NCBI GenBank assembly: GCA_025765595.1
Contig: JAIVFH010000638.1
Coordinates: forward strand, 1-11,789
Length of the DNA stretch: 11,789 nucleotides
Direction: 5' to 3'
Source: Obelidium mucronatum
Lineage: Eukaryota; Chytridiomycota; Chytridiomycetes; Chytridiales; Chytriomycetaceae
Shown here: in pieces, positions 1-8,700 of the stretch
Layout: every line of letters begins with the position of its first letter
How positions within the stretch are numbered: the stretch's first letter is position 1
Notes under the pieces: generated by a model
Database searches by the model: none
What the model saw: only the letters and a program-made list of their open reading frames with translations
Told to the model about the DNA's origin: nothing
Translations under genes and position numbers: made by a program

Positions 1-940
1 AAGATCCAGGAAGACGTGGAAGTCCTCAATTATTTCCAGCGCAACACAATCAACTTTACATTTGCTCAATTTGATCGTCTGCGGTCTGAAGTGGATGGAG
101 TGTGGAGACTGTACGATCAGCACAACCCCGATGATGTGAATTTTGCACGCATGTTTCGCGAATTGCACAAGTCTGAAGTAACGAAAGAACAGCTTTCCGA
201 AGCAATGAAGGAAGCAGTGTTGAAACAACTGTCTCAGAAGCACGAAGATTTGATCATGAATGCAATCAGCGTTTACATTTCTCATAATCTGCGGGTATGT
301 TTACGAGATGCCGTTGAAAAGGTTCTTGGATCGAATCAGCCGAATCTGCGATTCAACCGTTTGGTGTTGAGTCGAGACAATACGACTCCAGAGATTGATT
401 CCTTCAACCGAGAAATCAAGCAGTTTTTCCAATTCCACGAAAGTTATCGAAGCGCTGTTTCCAGTCCAACGGGTCGAATGCTGTTGAACGTTCGCGATTC
501 CAGGTTCTTTTTTTCTTTGAAAACTGATATGACGCGGGTAGTTGAGATATTCATATGTTCATTGCAGTATTAATGTGGAGCTGTCTAGCAACACAGTCAT
601 TTCATCGGTCGTGAGCCCAATTCATCGAAGCTTCACCTTTCCTCGAACTTTCTTCCGAGCAAACAAGCTGGCTCGTATGCTTGAACCGATTATTGCAGCG
701 CGAAATTACGGATACGTTCAAATTATTGATCGTGAGACGATTGATCTGGAAGATGAAGATCGAATTTTTAAGCTGCTGAAGGCAAAGTACGAAGAAGCCA
801 TGGCATTATCCAAGACTGATACAGCCTCTTTGCTGGTTATTAATTTGAGTGATATTGTCGGAATGATTACAAAGGTGTTGCTTAAACCACGGATCATCTG
901 ACTGTTAAGACTGACTCGACCACTTTTTTACTTTTCTCAG
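1..940 (+). other. Post-AAA conserved middle region, copy 1
   Basis: Two exons (to 503 and 568-874) encode about 270 residues that align almost colinearly with copy 2 at 6562-7404. Recognisable stretches are LNYFQRNTINFTFAQFDRLR, YISHNLRVCLRDAVEKVLG and VQIIDRETIDL, alternating helix-like and strand-like sequence. I do not recognise a family. Copy 1 has 11 more residues than copy 2 in a helical part (near 190-245). Introns 504-567 and 875-940 end this region. The region may help couple the ATPase to the downstream linker, but that is inference from position only. Confidence 0.7.
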
Positions 941-3900
941 ATCCAACAATCCACCAGTGTATCAAGCAAAACCGAAAACCGAAAACAAAAAGCCAACGTC
1001 CAAGAAACAGCCAACTCCAAAACAGAAACCCGCAAAATCGAAAACGTGACAAACAACTCTCGCGAACAAGTGATTTTGAACTCTTTTGAATCGAGTTATA
1101 AGCAAAACTTGTTGGATACCGAGGAAACGGTGGAGAGTTATGAAAATAAGCTCGAGTTTAGTAATGATTTGGTGAAGAATGCTATGGAGAAGGAATCTAC
1201 GGCGGAGAAGGAGCAGACTGTGGAGGAATTGACGTCGCGGTCGTCGAGGAATAGGGCCACTCGTGTCAATGAAAAGGAATCTTTCTTGTCCAAATTAATG
1301 AAGAAGACGAGGAAGGAAACGATTGAGACTGTTGCACAGTCTCGGATGGAGAGCACCAATGATGAGCATACGGAGGGGCGTGAGACAGACAAGACTTTCC
1401 GACAAGAAATTTCCGACATTCAGTTGCAAAGAAAAACTGGTACGTATTTTTTTTAATGTGGCGATAATGATCACAATTAATCGCCGTCTTTGTCATATTT
1501 CTCTACGTACTGTAGCCGAAATATCCACAACGGATACAAAGTCAAGATCAACTGATTTTCGTCATGACAATGTGGAGCTGACATCGCGATCTGAAACCGA
1601 TTTTACTGCCAGTACAAAACACGAGAGATTAGTTTCTTCAACCAACGAGAGTTTGACGGAGAGAGATACTTTCCGGCAAGACCATTTGGTTGAAAAGTCG
1701 CGAACGGAACAAGCAATGCATGAGCAAGTGACGGCCGTAAGTATTTTTTTCCAGTCTCAACGGTTAAACGCTGTAACTTGTTTTTTTTTTTTGGTGGTTA
1801 AAATAGGAAGAGTATGAGAAGACATACGGTACGAGGTCTTCCACAATAGACGACGAGAGGAACGAAGTCGTCACTGGATTCAATGTAAGGCTTATTTGCT
1901 TGTATTTGTTTTCAGGTGTTTTGGGTTTTGGAACACTAACAAAAAAAAAAACTCCCCAACACCTTTTCAGAGAAACAAAATAACCACGGATACAACCACT
2001 GCCACGCAAAACTTTAAAGAATTCGACAGATTCACCCACACCAACACCATCTCAGACGTTAAAAGCACGGAACACGCTGACATTGAGGCTCAATCCAAAG
2101 ACTCATCCTACATCACCGAGAAACAGGAAGAAAAATCCACAGTCATAACAGATGCCAAAACAACCGACAAGTCCAACACCAAAACCATTGGACTGAGCAC
2201 CAACGATTCAACCAAAACCAGCATTGGAGGTTCCAAAACAACCGACAACACCACGGATTCCGGAAGTTCGCATTCATCGAGTAGCGGAACTTCGAATAGT
2301 GCCAGTTTGGATGCTTCAGGAACTATTGGAGGCGGGTTGGGCGGGTTCAACGCTTATGCTGGTGTCACTGGTACAAAAGAGTCTGCTACAACCTCGGGAA
2401 GCCAAGACATATCGACAAACGCCATAAACACACATGAAAGTAAAAAGACAAACATCTCTGGCTCTAAAGATACAGATCTCACTGTATCCCAGGGTACAAG
2501 CGAAAAAGACAATAAGAACAAGAGAGACGATACTATGGAAGCAGATAATACGGCTAAGACCAAGACCAAGTCTGATAAGGAATCCAAGTCAAAGACTGTA
2601 AGGAAATCACTGCTTTCTTATTTTTTTATAATTTCAAAAAAAAACATTTTATAACGAAAAACTCTTTTTTTCAACGTTAGTCTCAAGATATCAAATCCAG
2701 CAGTCTCACAGACACAACCGACAACCGAAACGAATCAGGAACCTTAAACGAGAACCTCTTCTCCAAAGTCCACGACCTGACGATGCGAACCGAAGAATAC
2801 GAAAACAAATCAAACACAATCAGCACGTCCTCAAGAAACGAAACATTTGAAGACACACGGCATTCCCAAACCGACACTATCCGCGACACCAAATCCATCA
2901 CGGATTCCCAAACGACTAAAGACTCGACATCACAAGCCAAAGACCGCGTCACGGAGCGCACGGATGTAAAGATTCAAGAACTGGGCACGTTGGATGAAAA
3001 GGGGAACCGGGTTGAAGAGAAGCAGGAGACTTCGGATACGATTACGCAGAGTGAGAAGGAGAGTTCGTTGACTGAGCAGAAGTCGATGCAGTCGCAGTTT
3101 GCGAGTTCTGAACATTTGTCGACGCGGACGGCGGGGGAGAGTGAGAGGAACTTTCAATCGCATGTTACGACAACAGGAGTCCGGACTGAAAGTAAATTCT
3201 AGCTGGTTGTTTTTTTTTTGGAATTATCTCTCTTAACTGTTCCATTTTTTTTTTTTTTTTTGAAACCGTCCAGAGGAGAAGAAGACACAAGATATCCTGA
3301 CTACAGAAAGCGCACAAGAACAACAACGTCAAAAGCTGCGCGAAGTCGAAACTATAGAGAACGCTGTCAGAGAAAAGGAAGAGTTGCTGCGCAACATGAT
3401 CAGCAAGGATACCGAGAAGCTGCGGGAGACATCCATGTCTGAAGAGTACCGCAAGAGGTTGAATGATGTGATTACATCGCGCAAGCAACTGCAAAACCAG
3501 TTGTCCAAGGATCAGACTGAGTTACAGAAAGATTCAAAAGAAGATACAACACGAAACACGAGTGGTTCGGCGTCAACGGATGGTACCACGTCGCAAGTCA
3601 ACAAAACCAATACTCAGCGTGATCAGGAGTCCAGGTACAGTCGCTCCTTGCACCTAAATCTAAAAAAAAAAAAGGTGCTCACCAAAAAGGGGTTTTTTTT
3701 AAAGTGTTGTTGTCAATGAAACATCCACTGAAGTCGAAATCACGCAAGAGATGCTTCGTCTCAAGATTATAGATGTGATTGGTCGGTTTGCAGGTGTTGC
3801 CAGCGAGTACTTGAACAATTTTGACTTGAAGCGGGGACCAGACGTTGTCTTTGCCGTCGACAATCCATTGTTGGCAACTGTGGTAGAAAAAACTATTCAA

Positions 3901-5121
3901 TGGGGCTTACTTAGAAGTATGCGGCGACTTTTTTTTCTTGGTTTGTTTTATTGACCGGTTGTTTCAAACAGCACCTTGCCCTGAAGATACATTGAGTATC
4001 CCGCAGATTCTGTTTTCTGATAAATACGAGGCCGATTTTTGGAATGAAGGTAAAGGAATATGAATTCAACATTTAATCTTCAAGATGTGTTTTCTCACAC
4101 ACACACATACATACGCATATACTAGTGATTGAGGCTGGGTTGTTGGAGCATTTACGAATCATCTTGACACCTGTTGAAAAACACACCAAGATCGAAATGT
4201 ATTGCCCACGATTTGTACAAAAGGTGGGTGCTCACATCATCTGTTGAGCCAATGTTTCTCGTTAAAATGAACCAAATCACAGCGAAACCGAAAAAACAAT
4301 GAAACCCTTGCAGACAAACTGATTTCCTTGGAGCTTCAAGGACCACTGCTGAACAACCGACCGACCCTCCAGTTTTCTGAACCAATGTTCCACCTGATTG
4401 CAGATCAAGGTGATTTTTTCCCAAAGGGTACATTTGTCATCGTCGAGACACTAATTGTCTAATAACATGTGTAGACAAATTTTGCAATCTTACAACTCTG
4501 AATCTGTCTGGTTTGGAACTGTCTCAATACCAAGACGACGTTTCCATGAGCTGCAAATCGCTCCGAAGCATCAACATTTCACTCTGTCAAATTGGACAAG
4601 ATGACGACAGCAGCTACAGCACAGTGTCTCTTTCAGACATTTTGTGGCTTCTGACAGGAAAATCGGATCCCATTGAATCCTTTCCAGAGCTTCTAGAGTT
4701 TTCGTTCAGAAACCCTGTATCCAATACAAAGACAAAACCAGTTGTCTGGAGAGTGACTGATGATTGCGTGCCACTGATGAAGAAGCTGAAATTCTTGGAC
4801 ATCACGAAAACTCATATTGAAGCTGATTCTGTGCAGAAACTGTTTTTTGGCATGGTTGATAACAAGGGCAAGCGGATTGGATTTGGCGACACATTGGCAA
4901 CACTAGTGCTGGATAGCTGTGTTGTGGAAGGCGAAGTACAAGTTCCGGAAGAGGATGAAACTGAGAGCAAGGGTAAAAGGACTGTGGGGGATGCGAAAGA
5001 GATGCTGAAGCTCAACTGCTACAACCTGAAGCCCGTGACGAGCGCCCGCATCATTTCGTTTTTGGCCAACAAGGCAGGGAAGCGGACTGGGCGCACTGTG
5101 CAGATACTGTTTTACTGTTGA
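1..5121 (+). CDS. AAA/LRR-type multidomain protein, copy 1 (5' partial, spliced)
   Basis: Thirteen exons were read by comparison with copy 2: <1-503, 568-874, 941-1439, 1516-1736, 1807-1884, 1971-2597, 2681-3191, 3274-3634, 3705-3916, 3972-4049, 4126-4223, 4283-4409, 4475-5121. They join to 4269 nt, an exact multiple of three, giving 1422 residues and a TGA stop with no internal stop. Every intron has GT..AG ends and is 55-86 bp long. Base 1 aligns with base 6562 of copy 2, just downstream of the AAA module, so the ATPase part is expected to the left of the window. The order seen is a conserved helical/beta region (1-940), a Ser/Thr/Lys-rich region (941-3191), a coiled coil (3274-3634), a highly conserved block (3705-4409) and LRRs (4475-5121). 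No frame break was found, unlike copy 2. Function is not known; a remodelling or sensor ATPase is an inference from the architecture. Confidence in the exon model is high. Confidence 0.88.
941..3191 (+). other. Ser/Thr/Lys/Glu-rich low-complexity region, copy 1
   Basis: Five exons (941-1439, 1516-1736, 1807-1884, 1971-2597, 2681-3191) encode about 645 residues dominated by Ser, Thr, Asp, Glu, Lys, Gln and Asn, with few aromatics. Typical strings are TTDTTTATQNF, KSNTISTSSRNETFED and RDTKSITDSQTTKDSTSQ. Exon 1971-2597 also holds a Ser/Gly patch (SSHSSSSGTSNSAS, then GGGLGGFNAYAGV at about 2329-2361). It is probably disordered or extended, and rich in hydroxyl residues that could be modified. 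Introns within it are 1440-1515, 1737-1806, 1885-1970 and 2598-2680. The G and C content of individual exons is strongly polarised (see findings). Confidence 0.75.
3192..3273 (+). other. Intron of copy 1 with a 17-T tract
   Basis: The donor GTAAATT follows ACTGAAA, and the acceptor is CCAG at 3270-3273. Two T runs lie inside, the longer being 17 T at about 3245-3261. The homologous intron of copy 2 (9714-9786) also has two T runs. The T runs serve as polypyrimidine tracts but are also prone to length errors. Confidence 0.75.
3274..3634 (+). other. Charged coiled-coil exon, copy 1
   Basis: This 361-nt exon is flanked by introns 3192-3273 and 3635-3704. It encodes about 120 residues rich in Glu, Lys, Arg and Gln, with heptad-like Leu/Ile/Val spacing around TIENAVREKEELLRNMISK and RLNDVITSRKQLQNQL, then a Thr/Ser tail. 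The helix is very similar in copy 2. It could mediate self-association of the protein, which is inference from the coiled-coil character. Confidence 0.7.
3705..4409 (+). other. Highly conserved pre-LRR block, copy 1
   Basis: Four short exons (3705-3916, 3972-4049, 4126-4223, 4283-4409) encode about 170 residues of globular character, including KIIDVIGRFAG, NFDLKRGPDVVFAVDNPLL, PCPEDTLSIPQILFSDKY and LLEHLRIILTPVE. I do not recognise the family. It joins the coiled coil to the LRRs and is the best conserved part between the copies. The acceptor at 4282 keeps phase 0 and gives Arg-Asn-Arg-Lys-Asn-Asn-Glu, matching copy 2. Intron 4050-4125 contains a short CA/TA-type repeat. Confidence 0.75.
4094..4120 (+). 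repeat. CA-rich microsatellite in an intron of copy 1
   Basis: CA repeats followed by CATA/TACG variants lie inside intron 4050-4125. The homologous intron of copy 2 (10555-10618) lacks it, so it arose or was lost after duplication. Confidence 0.65.
4475..5121 (+). other. C-terminal leucine-rich-repeat region, copy 1
   Basis: This is the final exon, about 215 residues. Irregular LRR-like units are visible: LTTLNLSGLEL (from 4489), LRSINISLCQIG (from 4561), LLEFSFRNPV (near 4690), LKFLDITKTHIEADSVQKL (from 4786), LATLVLDSCVVEGE (from 4894) and LKLNCYNLKPVTSARIISFL (from 5005). The LxxLxLxxxxI/V pattern with intervening helices resembles ribonuclease-inhibitor-like LRRs, which usually bind proteins. 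The units are few and separated by insertions, so the fold is probable rather than certain. Translation ends at TGA 5119-5121. Confidence 0.7.
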
Positions 5122-5162
5122 TTGAATGATTAAATAAAGAAAGAAAGAAATAGATACAGGAG
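5122..5162 (+). promoter_or_regulatory. 41-bp intergenic spacer between copies, with AATAAA
   Basis: The spacer is AT-rich and contains AATAAA at 5133-5138, 12 bases after the stop of copy 1, then four AAAG/GAAA-type units (about 5135-5150). AATAAA is the common eukaryotic polyadenylation signal. The start of copy 2 follows only 25 bases later, in a reasonable context (GAGATGG). No TATA box or other promoter element can be separated in such a short space. Confidence 0.55.
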
Positions 5163-5761
5163 ATGGCCGACAAGGGCAGCCCGACGCGCATGCGCATCTT
5201 CTACGCCATCGGGCCCGCGTACACGACGCTCTTTGCGACGTGGAAGGATGCGTACCCGGAGAAGACGGGCAAGCTGAGCTACCGGTCCGAGACGAACGGC
5301 ATCCTGCCAGTCGCGCGCGAGCTTGCGCGCGAGCTGAACCTCGCAGCGGACAACGTGTCGCCGAAGACGGTGTTCCGCATGGCGATCGCGAGCGCGGCGC
5401 TGGGCGTCGACGCGGCGCACGCCGCCGTCATGCGGCTCAACGACAAGGACGCCGCGCGCCGCGGGCCGCACCCGTTCGACCCGACGCGCGAGGCCCTGGT
5501 GTTTCTGCCCGAGGTGCTCGGCCGCGGCGACGGCTCCGTGTCCGAGGGCGCGCCGCCCGTCGATCCGGGGTTGGTTGCTTCGGAACCGCTTCTTCCACAG
5601 CAACAACCACTCCAACAACAACAACAGCAACTTCCACAGCAACCCGCCGATGCAGAACCACCCAGCATCAAGTTTGACCACCAAAAGTACGACGAGGGCA
5701 AGTTCAGAGTCGAGCTGGCGAGCAACGTGCAGGAAACATGGGATCGTCTGTGGAACGATGA
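5163..5761 (+). other. GC-rich first exon of copy 2: N-terminal domain of unknown family plus Gln-rich linker
   Basis: This exon encodes about 200 residues. Residues 1-135 are rich in Ala, Arg and Leu and look helical (for example VARELARELNLAADN), with no family I recognise. About residues 140-165 are Gln/Pro-rich, and residues 170-200 are charged and lead toward the AAA module. No signal peptide or membrane segment is seen. Base composition is odd: 5401-5460 contains 46 G+C in 60 bases, against 31 in 60 for 5581-5640, so composition changes abruptly near 5570. Left unspliced, the frame would end at TAA 5772-5774. The preferred donor is GTTGAG at 5762. GTGGAA at 5750 is also phase-compatible with the acceptor at 5823. 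A separate 203-residue gene is the alternative. Confidence 0.6.
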
Positions 5762-8700
5762 GTTGAGTCGCTAATTGGTCACGTGACTTGACTATCGCAC
5801 TGAAACGGCAAGTCTTTTCACAGAGACCCCAACCGAACGATTGTCGCACAGATTCTGCACGATGTCTTTTTCAGATGGGCTTTCAAGGGATTCAAGAGCA
5901 GACCCATGGGTATTCTGCTGTATGGCCCGCCAGGTAATGAAATGAAATGATATCTGCAGCCCACACTCATTCTAAATATCCTCGATTTCAATGACTGCAG
6001 GAAACGGAAAGACTTTTCTGTTTGACAAGTACCTCACGAAACTGGGTTTGACGCTCACAAACACCAACTATGCCGCGTCTCGTTTCCAGAAGGGAAAGGT
6101 CGGAGAGGGAGAAGCCGCCATGGTGGCAGAAGCAAGTAAATGCAAGGAGGATCGCACTAGACTGTATCTCATGTTTATTGATGAAATCGATTCCATTGGT
6201 GCTGATCGTAACAAGGTATTACCGCCAAGGTCTGTGATCTGACAAACCAACAATCTCACAACTTTTTGATTTATAGAAAGGCGGAGAATCCTACAAGATT
6301 GATTACTGTAACACTCTTCTGGCGATTGTCGGTCAGCCAGAATATTCGAATTTGATTGTTGTCGGCGCAACCAATTACAAGGAGAACCTGGATGAAGCTT
6401 TGATTCGTGATGGTCGTCTTCAAAACCACTATTTCCTGCCGTCATTGGACAAGGACCGTCGGCTGGCGTTGTTGTGTGATAAACTGGGCGATACTCTAGT
6501 CGATCTGTTCCAAATCAAAAGTGTAATGAGTCCTCTTCAAATGTCTCGAATAGTCAAGAAAAAGATCCTGGAAGATGTGGAAGTTCTCAACTATTTCCAG
6601 CGCAACACAATCAACTTTACATTTGCTCAGTTTGATCGTCTGCGATCTGAAGTGGATGGTGTTTGGAGACTGTTTGACCAACATAACCCGGACGATGCCT
6701 AACTTTGCACGCATGTTTCGTGAATTGCACAAGTCCAGCGTTACGAAGGAGCAAATTCTGAAGAACATGTCAGAGGATCTGATCGTGAATGCAATCAGTG
6801 TGTACATTTCCCACAATTTGCGGGTGTGTTTGCGAGATGCAGTTGAAAAGGTTTTGGGATCGAACCAACCAAATCTGCGATTCAACCGCATGGTCCTGAG
6901 TCGAGATAATACGACTCCTGCCATTGACGCATTCAACCGAGAAATCAAGCAGTTTTTTGAATTTCCATGAGCTTTATCGAAGTGCTGTTGTGAGTCCAAC
7001 TGGTCGTATGATTTTGAATGTTCGCGATTCAAGGTATTGTGTGGGTTGCTATCTGAGTGTGTGGGTTTGTTGACACTATTTTTTTTCTGGACACCAGTTT
7101 GAATGTCGAGCTCTCAAACAATACCGTCATCACAACTGTTTCAAACCCGGACCACCGCACATTCCGCTTCCCAAACACCTTTTTCCGAGCCAATACTCTT
7201 TCTAGAATGCTGGAACCCGTTATTGCCGCGCGAAACTACGGATACGTTCAAATCATTGATCGGGAGACGATTGATTTGGATGATGAGGATCGTATTTTCA
7301 AGCTGTTGAAAGCAAAGTATGAGGAGGCCATGGCCTTGGCTAAAACGGATACTGCTTCTTTGCTGGTCATCAATTTGAGTGATATTGTTGGAATGATTAC
7401 AAAGGTAGGATATTGATTTTATTCCCTCTCACATTCCAGCACTAAAAAAAAACTCTTTCTTTTTTTTCCCCCGTAGATCCAACAATCAGTACGCGTTTCA
7501 ACAAGAACAGAGAAGCGAGAAGAGACATCCAACGTGGGAGAGACATCCGACTCGAAAATCCAAAGCCGTGCGGTTGAAAACGTGAAAAACAACTCCAAAG
7601 AACAAGTCATTTTGAATGCGTTCGAATCAAGCTACCGCCAGTCTCTTTTGGATTCAGAAGAGACGTTGAGCAGCTATGAAAACCAATTGGAGTTTAGCAA
7701 TGATTTGGTCAAGAATTCCATGGAGAAGGAGTCTAGCTCGGAAAAGAAGCAGGAGCAACAAGAATTCACGTCGAAAACAACGAGAAATAGATCTACCAAG
7801 GTGTCAGAGAATGAATCCTTCTTGTCCAGGCTTATGAAGAAGGCTCGCAAAGAAAACGTGGAGCAAGTTTCTACTACTCATGTGGAGTCGACCAATGTGG
7901 AAACTGTTATTGGTAGAGAAACAGACAAGACTTTCCGGACTGAGATTACCGATACTGAGTCTCAGAAGATCACTGGTAATTAACTTTATTCCATTTTTTT
8001 TTGTTGAGTGTCATCATCTTTTCTTATTCTTTCTTTAGCCGAAACATCCACGACCAACACCAAATCGAGAGGAACGGATTTGAAGCATGATAATGTTCAA
8101 TCCCTGACACAAACTGACACGCAGTTTACCGCAAACACAAGCCACCAAAAGACTTTGACCAGTACAAATGAAAGTTTGACTGACCGTGATACCTTCAGAG
8201 AAGAGCACCTTGTTGAAAAGTCCCATATTGAAGAGAAGCGACATGAGCAAATTAAATCTGTATGTTATAATTTCATTTGGTTCTATGCGCTGGTTTTAAT
8301 TAATTTTTTTTTGGCAAAGGTTGAACACGATGTGTCCGAAGGATCAAGATTCTCGATTGTTCACGAAGAGAAAGACGAGAAAGTCACTGCTTTAAACGTG
8401 AGCTTACATTGTTTTCCTTCTTTTTTTTTCTTGCACTTTACTGACTCGACTCCCCCTTGCCCGCCCGCCCTCAATGTTTATCAGAGAAGCAAAATCACCA
8501 GTGATACAGAGTCTTTCAAAGTCGATGACCGAACCTTCACGAGCCAATCGCATTCAAAAACCATTTCCGATTCAGAACGAACCGACACCACACGAACAGA
8601 CACCACCGTGGATGAAGAGTCAAAAAACATTGACGACCAAAAACAAGACACCACACGTAAAACCGGCACCACCGGAAAGGAAGTCGCCGACATTCTGGAG

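Larger units (their letters stand above)
6490..7404 (+). other. Post-AAA conserved middle region, copy 2
   Basis: This region follows directly on the AAA module in the 6277-7033 exon and continues in 7098-7404. It aligns with copy 1 at 1-874, apart from an 11-codon deletion in the helix after HKSSVTKEQ. Two extra single bases (near 6700 and 6958) break the frame inside the first exon. The exon part 6562-7033 is 472 nt against 503 nt in copy 1. Removing two bases leaves a difference of 33 nt, a whole number of codons, which supports exactly two insertions. The second exon is intact and has the same 307-nt length as in copy 1. Confidence 0.75.

Noticed and set aside
1138..2587. Minus-strand frames opposite the Ser/Thr-rich exons (for example 1138-1419, 2108-2350, 2354-2587)
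   Set aside because: They mirror biased codons of the plus strand, giving Val/Leu/Ser-rich products, and cross no splice signals; the plus strand is supported by the paralog.
5163..5774. A separate 203-residue gene, possibly transferred from bacteria because of its G+C
   Set aside because: The AAA exon at 5824 needs an upstream exon, and a 62-bp intron of the right phase links the two. The Gln/Pro linker and charged tail fit a multidomain protein. Not excluded, because the donor is weak.
5130..5849. Long open frames on the minus strand and alternative plus frames in the GC-rich block
   Set aside because: High G+C leaves few stop codons, so every frame stays open. The plus frame from 5163 has a start after an in-frame stop and leads into the AAA exon; the others give Arg/Ala or Cys/Ser-rich nonsense.
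6697..6703. Programmed +1 frameshift at GCC TAA
   Set aside because: Copy 1 has no shift at the same codon, four other breaks exist in copy 2, and no stimulatory structure is evident. Error or mutation is simpler.
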